A stretch of 64,000 nucleotides of DNA from an uncultured bacterium (GCA_937996235.1 CALKVK010000011.1:62001-126000); one strand, 5' to 3'. Shown: positions 42,569-51,253, counted from the first letter of the stretch. Translations and numbers: made by a program. Notes: generated by a model from the letters alone, not told the origin.

Positions 42569-43740
42569 CCGCCACGACACGCACGCCCGCGGAGATCGCC
42601 GCCTGGGCGGAGCAGCTCTACTACGACCTCGACTTCGCCGCGCCGCGCGCGTGGAAGGAGCGCACGGGCGGGAGCGCGATCGGCTTCATGCCCGTGTACG
42701 CGCCGCGCGAGATCGTGCACGCCGCGGGCGCGCTGCCGGTCGGCATCGTGGGCGCGGGCGACTGGCTCGAGGTGATCCGCGGCGACGCGTTCTACCAGAG
42801 CTATCTCTGCCACATCCCGCGCAGCACGATCGACCTCGCGGAGACGGGCCGACTCGACTTCCTCGACGGCATGCTGTTCCCGTCCACGTGCGACGTGATC
42901 CGCAACCTCTCCGGCATGTGGCAGCTCCTGCGCCCCGGCGCCTACGTGCGCTACGTGGACGTGCCGCAGAACTACGTCAAGGGCGTCGGCGGCACCTTCT
43001 GGGAGCACGAGCTGCGCGCGCTCGCCCGGGAGCTCGGCGAGCTGACGGGGACGCCGGTCACGGACGAGCGCCTGCGCGCGTCGACGGCCCTCTACGACGA
43101 CAACCGCCGCGCGGTGCGCGAGCTGTACGCGCTGCGCCGCGACGAGCCGGAGCGCGCTCCGACCTCCGAGGTCTACCTGGTCCTGCGCGCGGGACACGTG
43201 CTCGACGTCGCCACGCACACCGCGCTCGTGCGCGAGTACGTGGCCGCCGCGCGCGCCGCGACGCCGCCCGCGCTCGACAACGCGCGCGTCGTCGTCTGCG
43301 GCGCGTTCTGCGAGCAGCCGCCGCTCGGACTCATCAAGACCATCGAGCGCAGCGGCTGCTTCGTCGTGGACGACGACCTGCTGCTCGTGTCGCGCTGGTT
43401 CTCGCGCGACGTGGGCGCCGCCGGCGACCCGTTCGCGGCGCTCTCGCGCGCGTTCCTCGAGGACACCGTGCCGACGGCGGTCATGTACGCGGCCGAGGCC
43501 GGCCGCGGCAAGGCGCTCGTGCAGCGCGTGCGCGCGGCCCGCGCCGAGGGCGTGATCTTCGCCGCGCCGTCGTTCTGCATCCCGGCGCTCCTCGACCAGC
43601 CGATGCTCGCGGCCGAGCTCGACCGCGAAGGCATCCCGTACACGGCCTTCAAGTACGCGGAGAACACGGGCCAGTTCCATCCGATCCGCGAACAGACCGG
43701 CACCTTCGCCGACACCATGAAGCTCTGGAGCGTCGCATGA
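42565..43740 (+). CDS. bcrC: Benzoyl-CoA reductase (class I) subunit C
   Basis: A 391-residue subunit of the ATP-driven benzoyl-CoA reductase; with BcrB it forms the module that binds benzoyl-CoA and two [4Fe-4S] clusters. Candidate cluster cysteines appear in YQSYLCHIPRS, FPSTCDVIRN and APSFCIPALL. IGFMPVYAPREIVHAAGALP is the usual N-terminal motif of this 2-hydroxyacyl-CoA dehydratase-related family. The order C then B agrees with known bcrCBAD operons. ATGA overlaps on both sides couple it to dch and bcrB. Confidence 0.92.
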   Translation: MTATTRTPAEIAAWAEQLYYDLDFAAPRAWKERTGGSAIGFMPVYAPREIVHAAGALPVGIVGAGDWLEVIRGDAFYQSYLCHIPRSTIDLAETGRLDFLDGMLFPSTCDVIRNLSGMWQLLRPGAYVRYVDVPQNYVKGVGGTFWEHELRALARELGELTGTPVTDERLRASTALYDDNRRAVRELYALRRDEPERAPTSEVYLVLRAGHVLDVATHTALVREYVAAARAATPPALDNARVVVCGAFCEQPPLGLIKTIERSGCFVVDDDLLLVSRWFSRDVGAAGDPFAALSRAFLEDTVPTAVMYAAEAGRGKALVQRVRAARAEGVIFAAPSFCIPALLDQPMLAAELDREGIPYTAFKYAENTGQFHPIREQTGTFADTMKLWSVA

Positions 43741-45062
43741 GCACCATCCCGCCGCCGACCCGCCTGAACCCTGCCGCGCAGCAGCGCGACGACGCCGAGA
43801 AGGACCGCAGCATGGTCCGCCAGAAGGAGCTCATCGCGGCGTACTACGAGCGCCTCGCGCAGGCCCCCGAGCGCGGCGAGAAGACCGTCGCGACGTTCGT
43901 CCCCGGCAACCTCGCCGAGCTGATCCAGTGCTTCGACCTCGTGCCGATCCTGCCCGAGATCAACGCGCTGCAGTCCGGCATGCGCAAGCGCTCGGGCGGC
44001 TTCATCACCGAGGCCGAGCGCCTCGGTCACTCCGAGGACGTGTGCACGTACGTGAAGTGCGACATCGGCATGCTCCACGGCGGCAACATCGGGCCGACCG
44101 GCGCACCGCTGCCGACGCCCGATCTCCTGCTGCTCTCGTACACCGGCTGCTTCACGTTCATGAAGTGGTTCGAGCTGCTGCGCGAGGAGTGCGACCGCCC
44201 GTCGGTGATGCTGCAGGTGCCGTACCAGGCGCGCGGCGAGATCACGCCCGAGATGAAGGCGTACGTGGTGCGGCAGCTCGAGAGCGAGGTGATCCCCGCG
44301 CTCGAGAAGCTGAGCGGCGTGCGCTTCGACATCGACCGGCTGCGCGAGAAGCTCGAGCTCTCGCGGCGCGCCGAGGACGACCTCGTCGCGGTGCTCGAGT
44401 CGGCGAAGAACCGGCCCTCCCCCATCGACGCGTACTTCGGCGGCGTCTACTACATCGGCCCGATCTTCACGGCGTTCCGCGGCACCGAGGAGGGCTGCGA
44501 GTACTACCGGCTCCTGCGCGACGAGGTCGCACAGCGCGTCAACGCGATGCGCGGGCCGACCACGCCCGAGGGCGAGGTCACGGACGAGCGCTTCCGGCTC
44601 GTCGTGGAAGGACCGCCCAACTGGACCGACTTCCGCGAGTTCTGGAAGATGTTCTACGACGAAGGCGCCGTCGTCGTCGCGAGCACGTACACCAAGGTCG
44701 GCGGGCTCTACGACCGCGGCTTCCGCCACGACCCCGCGGATCCGCTCGGCTCGCTGGCCGAGTACTGCCTCGGCTGCTACACGAACCTCTCGCTGCCGAA
44801 GCGCGTCGAGCTGATCTCCGACTACGTGCGCGAGTACGGCGCCGACGGCTTCCTGATCAACAGCGTGAAGAGCTGCGCGAGCTTCAGCGCCGGGCAGCTC
44901 CTGATCCTGCGCGAGGTCGAGAAGCGCACCGGGCGCGCCGGCGCGTTCATCGAGAGCGACCTGGTGGACCCGCGCTACTTCAGCGCGGCCAACATCAAGA
45001 ACCGCATCGAGAGCTATCTGCAGATGGTCGAGCAGAAGCGCGCATCGGGGGTGACGTCGTGA
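43737..45062 (+). CDS. bcrB: Benzoyl-CoA reductase (class I) subunit B
   Basis: A 441-residue partner of BcrC in the benzoyl-CoA-reducing module. Conserved segments include VATFVPGNLAELIQCFDLVP, SEDVCTYVKCDIGML, LSYTGCFTFMKWFELLREE and FLINSVKSCASFSAGQ; the cysteines in these are candidate [4Fe-4S] ligands. PSPIDAYFGGVYYIGPIFT and YCLGCYTNLSLP fit the BcrB/BadE family rather than generic dehydratases. ATG at 43737 overlaps the bcrC stop, and the bcrA GTG overlaps its own stop. Confidence 0.93.
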   Translation: MSTIPPPTRLNPAAQQRDDAEKDRSMVRQKELIAAYYERLAQAPERGEKTVATFVPGNLAELIQCFDLVPILPEINALQSGMRKRSGGFITEAERLGHSEDVCTYVKCDIGMLHGGNIGPTGAPLPTPDLLLLSYTGCFTFMKWFELLREECDRPSVMLQVPYQARGEITPEMKAYVVRQLESEVIPALEKLSGVRFDIDRLREKLELSRRAEDDLVAVLESAKNRPSPIDAYFGGVYYIGPIFTAFRGTEEGCEYYRLLRDEVAQRVNAMRGPTTPEGEVTDERFRLVVEGPPNWTDFREFWKMFYDEGAVVVASTYTKVGGLYDRGFRHDPADPLGSLAEYCLGCYTNLSLPKRVELISDYVREYGADGFLINSVKSCASFSAGQLLILREVEKRTGRAGAFIESDLVDPRYFSAANIKNRIESYLQMVEQKRASGVTS

Positions 45063-46399
45063 GGTGCTTCGTCGGCATCGACCTCGGCTCCACGACCAGC
45101 AAGGCGGTCGTCCTCGACGACGACGGCGCCGTGCTCGGCCGCGGCATCACGAACAGCCGCTCGAACTACGAGATGGCGAGCGCGGTCGCGCGCACCGAGG
45201 CCTACGTGACGGCGCGCTTCACGCTCTTCGAGCGCGGACTCGCCGCACGGCTCGAGGAGCGGCCCGCGCGCGACCGCGACCGTCTCGCGTCGGCGCTCAA
45301 GCGCTCGTTCCGCCTGCAGCAGTACCTCACGCAGCTCGACAGCCTCGAGCGCGCGGCCGAGGACGAGCTCGACGCACGGCGCTACGCCGATCGCCGCGCG
45401 CGTGTGCGCCCGCGGCTGCGTGAGGTCTTCGTGCGGCTGCGCGACGGCGCGCCCGCGCTCTTCGGCGAGGACGCGAAGCGCAAGAGCGACTTCTTCCGCG
45501 ACATCGCGGGCGCGGAGTACCAGGTCGCCGCGGAAGAGGCGGCGCACCCGCAGGACGCGCCGTTCGGTCTGCTGGTCGCGCTCTACGACAAGGCGATCCT
45601 GCGCGTCGAGAACGAGCAGCTCGAGCTCGGCTTCGAGGCGAACGTCGAGCCGGCCCTCGAGCGCGTCGTGGCGCGCGCCGACGCCCACGTGCGCGAGGCC
45701 GCGCGCGCGGCGGCGCAGGACGCGGCGGACGCGGAGCTGACCGAGGTGCGCGCCGTCGGCACCGGGTACGGCCGCGCGCGGCTGCCGTTCCCGCGCGACC
45801 AGATCCGCAGCGAGATCCTGTGCCACGGGCTCGGCGCACACGCGATGTTCCCGCGCACGCGCACCGTCCTCGACATCGGCGGCCAGGACACGAAGGCGAT
45901 CCAGGTCGACGACGCGGGCATCGTGACGAGCTTCCAGATGAACGACCGCTGTGCCGCGGGGTGCGGGCGCTACCTCGGCTACATCGCCGACGAGATGAAC
46001 CTCGGCCTGCACGAGCTGGGACCGCTCGCGCAGACGGCGCAGCGCACCGTGCGCATCTCCTCCACCTGCACGGTCTTCGCCGGTGCGGAGCTGCGCGAGC
46101 GCCTCGCGCTCGGCGAGAAGCGCGAGGACATCCTCTCGGGTCTGCACCGCGCGATCGTGCTGCGGGCGATGAGCCTCCTCGCGCGCTCGGGCGGCGTCGA
46201 GGAGCAGTTCACGTTCACGGGCGGCGTCGCCAACAACGCCGCGGCGGTCGCCGCGCTGCGCGACCTCGTCGCCGAGAACTACGGCGAGCGCACGCTCAAC
46301 ATCTCGCCCGACTCGATCTACACGGGGGCGCTCGGCGCCGCGCTCTTCGCGCTGCGCGACGTGCAGCGCACGCACACGACCGCGGAGGTGGCGGCATGA
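45059..46399 (+). CDS. bcrA: Benzoyl-CoA reductase (class I) subunit A, ATPase
   Basis: A 446-residue ASKHA-fold ATPase. Phosphate motifs GIDLGSTTSK (7-15) and VLDIGGQDTKAI are present, and CAAGCGRYL plus SSTCTVFAG supply cysteines for the [4Fe-4S] cluster shared with BcrD. The BcrAD pair accepts electrons from reduced ferredoxin and hydrolyses two ATP per electron pair to drive electrons onto the aromatic ring. The 446-residue length fits BcrA/BadF; a BamB-type class II enzyme would be unrelated. GTG start overlapping the bcrB stop; ATGA overlap with bcrD. Confidence 0.94.
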   Translation: MRCFVGIDLGSTTSKAVVLDDDGAVLGRGITNSRSNYEMASAVARTEAYVTARFTLFERGLAARLEERPARDRDRLASALKRSFRLQQYLTQLDSLERAAEDELDARRYADRRARVRPRLREVFVRLRDGAPALFGEDAKRKSDFFRDIAGAEYQVAAEEAAHPQDAPFGLLVALYDKAILRVENEQLELGFEANVEPALERVVARADAHVREAARAAAQDAADAELTEVRAVGTGYGRARLPFPRDQIRSEILCHGLGAHAMFPRTRTVLDIGGQDTKAIQVDDAGIVTSFQMNDRCAAGCGRYLGYIADEMNLGLHELGPLAQTAQRTVRISSTCTVFAGAELRERLALGEKREDILSGLHRAIVLRAMSLLARSGGVEEQFTFTGGVANNAAAVAALRDLVAENYGERTLNISPDSIYTGALGAALFALRDVQRTHTTAEVAA

Positions 46400-47223
46400 T
46401 CGTCGCAGGCGGCATCGACGTGGGCGCGGGCGCGGTGAAGGCCGCGCTCGTGCGGACCGACAACCGCGGGAACGACGAGCTGCTCGGCGCGCACGTCGAG
46501 CGCATCCGGCGCCGCGAGCCGCGCGCCGTGATCGAGGCGACGTGGCAGACGGCGCTCGAGCACGCGGGGCTGGCCGCGCGCGACGTGGAGTACGTCGCGA
46601 CGACCGGCGACGGCGAGCTCGTGGACTTCCGCCGCGGGCACTTCTACTCGATGACGACGCACGCGCGCGGCGCGCAGTTCCTGATCCCGGAGACGACGCT
46701 CGTGCTCGACGCGGGAGCGCTCCACGCGCGCGCGATCCACATCGACGCGCGCGCGAAGCCGCTCGCCTACCGCATGACGAGCCAGTGCGCATCGGGCAGC
46801 GGGCAGTTCCTCGAGAACATCGCACGGTATCTCGGCGTCGCGCTCGACGAGGTCGGCGAGCTGTCGCTCACGTCGCGCAACCCGGAGCTCGTCAGCTCCA
46901 TCTGCGCCGTGCTCTCCGAGACCGACGTCATCAACATGGTCAGCCGCGGCATCGCGACGGCGGACATCCTGAAGGGCATCCACCTCTCGATGGCCGGACG
47001 CTTCGCGCGGCTCGTGCGCGCGCTCGCGGACAGCGGCGTGCTGACGTTCACGGGCGGCCTCTCCGCCGACGTCGGGCTCGTGGCCGCGACGCGCGAGGAA
47101 CTCGCGAAGGCGGGCGTCACGATCGAGGTGCGCGCGCACCCGCAGTCGATCCTCGCCGGCGCGATCGGGGCGGGGCTGTGGGGCGCGTTCCGGCACGAGC
47201 GCCTGCTCGCGCGCGCGTCGTGA
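46396..47223 (+). CDS. bcrD: Benzoyl-CoA reductase (class I) subunit D, ATPase
   Basis: A 275-residue ASKHA ATPase and the partner of BcrA. IVAGGIDVGAGAVKAAL is the first phosphate loop and TLVLDAGALHARAIH the second. CASGSGQFLENIARYLG and LVSSICAVLSETDVINM carry the two cluster cysteines expected of BcrD. FTGGLSADVGL and SILAGAIGAGLWGAF are normal C-terminal family motifs. Together with bcrA, bcrB and bcrC, all four subunits of a class I enzyme are present without interruption. Start ATGA overlaps bcrA; the SDR start overlaps its stop. Confidence 0.94.
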   Translation: MIVAGGIDVGAGAVKAALVRTDNRGNDELLGAHVERIRRREPRAVIEATWQTALEHAGLAARDVEYVATTGDGELVDFRRGHFYSMTTHARGAQFLIPETTLVLDAGALHARAIHIDARAKPLAYRMTSQCASGSGQFLENIARYLGVALDEVGELSLTSRNPELVSSICAVLSETDVINMVSRGIATADILKGIHLSMAGRFARLVRALADSGVLTFTGGLSADVGLVAATREELAKAGVTIEVRAHPQSILAGAIGAGLWGAFRHERLLARAS

Positions 47224-47945
47224 CACACGCGGCCCCCGCCGACGGACTCGCCGGGCGCGTGGCGCTCGTCACGGGCGCGGCCTCCGGCATCGGCGCGGCG
47301 GTGGTGCGCGCGCTCGCCGCGTGCGACGTGCGCGTGGCGGGAGTGGACCTGCGCCACGCCGACGGCTGCGCGGCGAGCGTCGTCGCGGACGTCGGCGACG
47401 CGGACGGCGTCGCGCGCGCCGTCGACGAGGTCGTGGAGCGCCTCGGCCCGCCGACGCTCGCCGTGCACGCGGCGGGCATCGCGCGCGACGCCGTCCACTG
47501 GAAGCTCCCGCTCGACGACTGGGACGCGGTGCTGCGCGTGAACCTGACCGGCGCGTTCCTGCTCCTGCGCGCCGTCACGCCGCACGTGCGTACGGCCGGC
47601 CGCGGCTCCGTGGTGCTCGTCGGCAGCATCAACGGGCGGCGCGGCAAGTTCGGTCAGGCCGCGTACGCGGCGAGCAAGGCCGGCCTCGTCGGCCTCGCCC
47701 GGACGGCGGCGCGCGAGGTCGGGCGCTTCGGCGGGCGCGTCAACGTCGTCGCCCCGGGCATGGTGGACACGCCGATGACGCGCGACCTGCCCGAGGAGTT
47801 CCGCGCGAAGGCCGCCGCCGAGTCGGTGCTCGGCCGCATCGCGACCGCCGACGAGATCGCCGCGTGCGTGCGCTTCCTGCTGTCGGACGACGCGCGCCAC
47901 GTCACCGGGCAGGTGCTCGCCGTGGACGGCGGACAGGACATGTGA
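47220..47945 (+). CDS. Short-chain dehydrogenase at the end of the bcr operon
   Basis: A 241-residue classical SDR with TGAASGIG at 18-25, N108, S136, Y149 and K153. VLVGSINGRRGKFGQAAYAA surrounds the active site, and VTGQVLAVDGGQ closes the fold. An acidic residue after the second strand (VAGVDLRHAD) suggests NAD+. It overlaps the bcrD stop (GTGA), so it belongs to the operon. It may oxidise a hydroxyacyl-CoA in benzoate or cyclohexanecarboxylate breakdown, as BadH does, or act downstream of Oah on a 3-hydroxyacyl-CoA. The substrate cannot be read from the sequence. Confidence 0.85.
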   Translation: MTHAAPADGLAGRVALVTGAASGIGAAVVRALAACDVRVAGVDLRHADGCAASVVADVGDADGVARAVDEVVERLGPPTLAVHAAGIARDAVHWKLPLDDWDAVLRVNLTGAFLLLRAVTPHVRTAGRGSVVLVGSINGRRGKFGQAAYAASKAGLVGLARTAAREVGRFGGRVNVVAPGMVDTPMTRDLPEEFRAKAAAESVLGRIATADEIAACVRFLLSDDARHVTGQVLAVDGGQDM

Positions 47946-47994
47946 CGGGAGATGTGAGTCGCGGCGCGCGACGCCGCCCGAAGGAGTCACTCCG

Positions 47995-48480
47995 ATGCTG
48001 GACGATCGACCCCTCGAGCCGGGGCTCCTGCCCACGGACTCGGTGCTCGTGCGCGCCCTCGCGGACGCCGACCTCGCCGCGATCGTGAAGATCGACGCGG
48101 CGTCGATGGGCCGCCCGCGCGAGGAGTACTACCGCGCGAAGTTCCGCGAGTCGCACGCCGAGGCCCCCGGCCCTCGCACGAGCCTGGTCGCCGAGGTGGA
48201 CGGCCACGTCGTCGGCTTCCTGCTCGCGCGCGTCTACTACGGCGAGTTCGGGCGGGCCGAGCCCGTGGCCGTCGTGGACTCGGTGGGCGTCGATCCGCGC
48301 TTCCGCGGCCGCCACGTCGGCCAGGCGCTCCTGCGGCAGCTCCTCATGAACCTGCGGGCGCTGCACGTCGAGCGCGTGCAGACCGAGGTCGACTGGGAGC
48401 AGCTCGACCTGCTGCACTTCCTGCAGCGGAACGGCTTCGCGCCGGCCCGCCGGTTCTGCCTCGAGCGCACGCTCGGCTGA
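47995..48480 (+). CDS. GNAT-family acetyltransferase
   Basis: A 161-residue N-acetyltransferase. SLVAEVDGHVVGFLLARVYY and VVDSVGVDPRFRGRHVGQAL form the acetyl-CoA-binding strands and loop (R/Q-x-x-G-x-G/A). LRALHVERVQTEVDWEQLDL and FLQRNGFAPARRF complete the fold. AAGGAGTCACTCCG precedes the ATG, 49 bp after the SDR. Acyl-CoA ligases of benzoate pathways are inactivated by acetylation in Rhodopseudomonas (BadL acts there), so control of a ligase is a plausible role; substrate specificity is unknown. Confidence 0.85.
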   Translation: MLDDRPLEPGLLPTDSVLVRALADADLAAIVKIDAASMGRPREEYYRAKFRESHAEAPGPRTSLVAEVDGHVVGFLLARVYYGEFGRAEPVAVVDSVGVDPRFRGRHVGQALLRQLLMNLRALHVERVQTEVDWEQLDLLHFLQRNGFAPARRFCLERTLG

Positions 48481-48538
48481 GCCGACGGCGCGCGCCGCTT
48501 CGGCGGACGGGCACCACGTCGGGCGAACCGGCCCGGCG

Positions 48539-48745
48539 TCAGCGGGCCGGCGGCGGCGCGTGGGCGTCGTCCCGCGCGCAGGCGGCGCCCGTCGGGAGCG
48601 GCACGAACTGCGCCACCACGATGCCGACGAGGAGTCCGCCCAGGCCCGCCGTCGGTACGGCGGCGAACCGCTCGAGCGCGAGCCCGGCGAGCGCGCAGAG
48701 GATCACGACCGCGATCCTGCGGGGGTGTTTCAGGGCTCAGAGCAC
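48539..48745 (-). pseudogene. Possible small membrane protein interrupted near its start
   Basis: On the minus strand a GTG at 48745, seven bases after AGGAGG, is followed by one codon and then TGA (48739-48737). The frame then continues for 65 codons to a stop at 48539. It reads as a membrane protein: RIAVVILCALAGLALERFAA, then GLGGLLVGIVVAQFVPLP. It could be a small protein broken by one nonsense change, a leader followed by a gene using CTG, or chance. The sequence 48481-48538 and 48746-48849 shows nothing else. Confidence 0.35.
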
Positions 48746-48849
48746 GGCGACGCCTCCTGGACGGAGAACGCGCGCGCCGCGCCGGGCAGTCCCGGATGGC
48801 GGGCGGTGGGAAGGGCACCGCCCGCCGCAGGGAAGGATGCGGACCGGCC

Positions 48850-49701
48850 CTACTCGATCGTGGGGAAGAAGCCGCGGAGGACGGCGCCGCCCGAGGCGTC
48901 GCGGACCTCGACGTCGAGCCCCGCCAGGTCGAGCACGCTCGTGCCGCCGGCGATCTCGGCGTCGTTCGTGTCGAGACGCAGGACGCCGGCGCCGCGGCGC
49001 CCGCGCGTCGTGATCTCGCCGAGCTCGATCTCGTCGCCGTCGCCCTCGATCACGACGACCGTGTAGGGGCCCGCGTCGGTCGGCAGCGCGAGCACCTCCA
49101 CCGAGACCCGCTCGCGCGTGCCGCGCGGACGCGAGACGTAGTCGGCGTCCATCCGGCCGAGGGCGTCGCTCCCGTCCTCCACCGCGCGCAGCCGGCTCGC
49201 ATCGTGCCCGTGGACACGCGAGCGCGGCGAGTCGCCGTCGCCGAGGGCGCGGAACGAGGGGATGCTGCCGGACAGCACGACGGTCTCGCCGTCGCGCACC
49301 TCGAGCGTCCCGCCACCGAACTGTGTGACGCTCGAAATGTCGCTCGGGAAGTCGTTGCGCCGGCTGTCGAACTTGAAGCGGGCGTTGCCGCGGCGGTTGA
49401 GGCGCATGGCGCCGAAATCAGCCTCGTTCTGGTCGCCGTCGATGAGCCAGACGTGGTACTCCGGAGCGCTCTCGGACTCGCCGGAGGACGTGTCGAGATG
49501 CACCGCACTGACGCCGATCTTGTCGCGCGTCGTGGCGCGTGAGTCCCGCGTGATCAGGTGGAACTCGCCGCGCGCCCGGCTGCTGTCGTCCGGGCTCCGC
49601 AGTCGCCCGTGGACCTGGCTCGTCGTCACCGCGGCGAGCGCCGCGCCGGCGCCTGCCAGGAGCGCCGCGGCCACCGCGGTGCGGATCGTCGTGTTCAGCA
49701 T
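48850..49701 (-). CDS. Secreted protein of unknown function
   Basis: A 283-residue protein with a signal peptide (AVAAALLAGAGAALAAVTT). The mature protein is beta-rich with two related halves; the first has EYHVWLIDGDQNEADFGAM, NARFKFDSRR, and TLEVRDGETVVLSGSIPSF, and the second has VVVIEGDGDEIELGEITTRG, GVLRLDTND and LDVEVRDASGGAVLRGFFP. The recurrence of 'D(G/A)..VVL.G..P' suggests a duplicated beta domain. I recognise no characterised family. The ATG at 49701 follows GGAGGGG. It is probably exported and located in the periplasm or outside the cell. Confidence 0.75.
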   Translation of the reverse strand: MLNTTIRTAVAAALLAGAGAALAAVTTSQVHGRLRSPDDSSRARGEFHLITRDSRATTRDKIGVSAVHLDTSSGESESAPEYHVWLIDGDQNEADFGAMRLNRRGNARFKFDSRRNDFPSDISSVTQFGGGTLEVRDGETVVLSGSIPSFRALGDGDSPRSRVHGHDASRLRAVEDGSDALGRMDADYVSRPRGTRERVSVEVLALPTDAGPYTVVVIEGDGDEIELGEITTRGRRGAGVLRLDTNDAEIAGGTSVLDLAGLDVEVRDASGGAVLRGFFPTIE

Positions 49702-49868
49702 GCGATCACCCCTCCGTTCCGGCCGTCCCGTCTCGCTGCGTCCCATCCGAGCGGGTCCCGACTCGCGGGGCCCGAGGCACACCGGCCGCGCGTGCGCCTC
49801 GACACCTCCTCCGAGCCGCCCGCTCCCACGTTACGAGCCCGTTCCCGGGCGGGCCGGGCGGGGCCGCC

Positions 49869-50768
49869 TCACCCGCCGGCGAGGGCCCGCCGCACGCCCT
49901 CCGCGAGGAGCGGGGTCACGTCGATGGCGTTCGTGGCGTGGGGCACCGTCGCCGTCGTGACGACCCGCCCGACCCCGGCCGCGGCGAGCGCGTCCAGCGC
50001 GTCGCCGACGAAGAGCGCGTGGACCGCCGCGCACACGGGCGGGGCGAGTCCCGCCTCGCGCAGGATGCGCGCGGCGGCGGCGACCGTCCGGCCGGTCGAG
50101 ACGACGTCGTCCACGATGACGGGCGTCCGTCCGGCGCGGACGTGCTCCGCGAGGTCGGGCGCGCGCACGTCCACCTCGCGGTCGCCGTGCCGCACCTTCT
50201 CGAAGACGACGCTCGGCAGCTCGCCCCCGGCCGCCGCCGCGACCCACTGCGCGCTCTCGGCGTCCGGACCGACGAGGAGCGGCCGCGCGACGTTCTCCCG
50301 CACCCACGCCCCGAGCAGCGGGGCGGCCGAGAGCCGCGCGCACGCGACGTCGTAGACGTCCTCGAGCGCGGCGTGCCGGTGCAGGTGCGGGTCGACCGTC
50401 ACGAGCGCGTCCACCGCGCCCGAGAGGAGGGCGCCCACGTAGCGCGACGTCACGCCCTCGCCGTCGCGGAAGCGGTCGTCCTGCCGCATGTAGCCGAGGT
50501 ACGGCGCGACGAGCACGACGCGCGCGGCCCCGAGGTCGCGCGCGGTCGCCGCCGCGAGGAGCAGCGGCACCAGCCGCTCGTCCGCCCGCTCGAGCCCGCA
50601 GACGAGCACCACGTCGCGCGCCGCGGCGGGCGTGTCGAGGCGCACGTACGTCTCGCCGTCGGGGAAGCGGCGGATCTCGCGCACGGCCTCGTCGGCGCCG
50701 AGCGCCCGGGCGAGTGCGGCCGCGCGCCGCTCCTCGCCGGGCAGCGGCAGGATCAAGGCGCGGGTCAC
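49869..50768 (-). CDS. Ribose-phosphate pyrophosphokinase-like protein
   Basis: A 299-residue PRPP-synthase-family enzyme. IRRFPDGETYVRL, APYLGYMRQDDRF, TVDPHLHRH and the PRPP loop VIVDDVVSTGRTV are all present. Active enzymes form PRPP from ribose 5-phosphate and ATP. The protein resembles the shorter archaeal-type class more than the 310-320 residue bacterial one. The GTG at 50768 is chosen because the family starts near VTRALILPLPG; an upstream ATG at 50807 would add 13 residues that do not fit. It is downstream of a hairpin and is likely transcribed separately from the act genes. Confidence 0.82.
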   Translation of the reverse strand: MTRALILPLPGEERRAAALARALGADEAVREIRRFPDGETYVRLDTPAAARDVVLVCGLERADERLVPLLLAAATARDLGAARVVLVAPYLGYMRQDDRFRDGEGVTSRYVGALLSGAVDALVTVDPHLHRHAALEDVYDVACARLSAAPLLGAWVRENVARPLLVGPDAESAQWVAAAAGGELPSVVFEKVRHGDREVDVRAPDLAEHVRAGRTPVIVDDVVSTGRTVAAAARILREAGLAPPVCAAVHALFVGDALDALAAAGVGRVVTTATVPHATNAIDVTPLLAEGVRRALAGG

Positions 50769-50830
50769 GAGCGCCCCCGAGCGGAATCGCGACGACGTCG
50801 GCGGCACGCGAAGGAGGACGGCACGCTGGA

Positions 50831-50851
50831 CTGCATCGGCACAGGATGCAG
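50831..50851 (-). terminator. Hairpin at the end of the nar-act-CMD gene series
   Basis: CTGCATC-GGCACAG-GATGCAG forms a perfect 7-bp stem, 17 bp beyond the stop of the CMD-fold gene in the direction of transcription. No T-run follows. It may mark the end of the long minus-strand transcript or process it before the PRPP-synthase-like gene. Confidence 0.45.
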
Positions 50852-50867
50852 ACGCGCCGCCCGAGAG

Positions 50868-51221
50868 TCACGCTGCCGTGGGCCCGGGGGCCAGCGCGCC
50901 CGAGCCGGGATCGCCCGCGACATCGCGCAACCACGTCCATGCGGCAACCGTTCGCGGGAGCCCGAGCGTGCTGGCCGCGAGCGCGATCACCTGCTCGAGC
51001 TCGCGCACATCGACGTCCGCAGCGAGTGCCTTGCGCGCCGCGGAGTGCACGGCCCCCTCCAGACCGGCGCCGACCGCGAGCGCGAACTTCAGCAGAGAGA
51101 CATCGCGTCCGCGGAGCGGGCCGCACGCGCGCGCCGTGGTGCCGAGCGCCTCCCACGCCTGCGCGAGTCCGGGGAACCGGGTGCAGAACTCGTCGTATGT
51201 GCGTGGCGGGGACGTGTCCAT
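50868..51221 (-). CDS. Carboxymuconolactone decarboxylase (AhpD-fold) family protein
   Basis: A 117-residue all-helical CMD-fold protein: RGRDVSLLKFALAVGAGLEG, AVHSAARKALAADVDVRE and VIALAASTLGLPRTVAAW are the repeated helices of the fold. The CxxC pair of peroxide-reducing AhpD proteins is absent, so redox activity is unlikely. The gene lies 32 bp after actF, with GGAGG before its ATG, and appears to be the last gene of the nar-act series. Its role there is unknown. Confidence 0.82.
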   Translation of the reverse strand: MDTSPPRTYDEFCTRFPGLAQAWEALGTTARACGPLRGRDVSLLKFALAVGAGLEGAVHSAARKALAADVDVRELEQVIALAASTLGLPRTVAAWTWLRDVAGDPGSGALAPGPTAA

Positions 51222-51253
51222 GCGTACCTCCAGGTGCCAAGTCCAACGGGTGT

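Noticed and set aside
48493..48505. CGCCG-CTT-CGGCG hairpin after the acetyltransferase gene as operon terminator
   Set aside because: Five-base stem only; too weak to call although its position is suitable.
49837..49854. GCCCG...CGGGC hairpin between the PRPP-synthase-like gene and the secreted-protein gene
   Set aside because: Only five pairs with an eight-base loop in a GC-rich stretch and no T-run; expected by chance.
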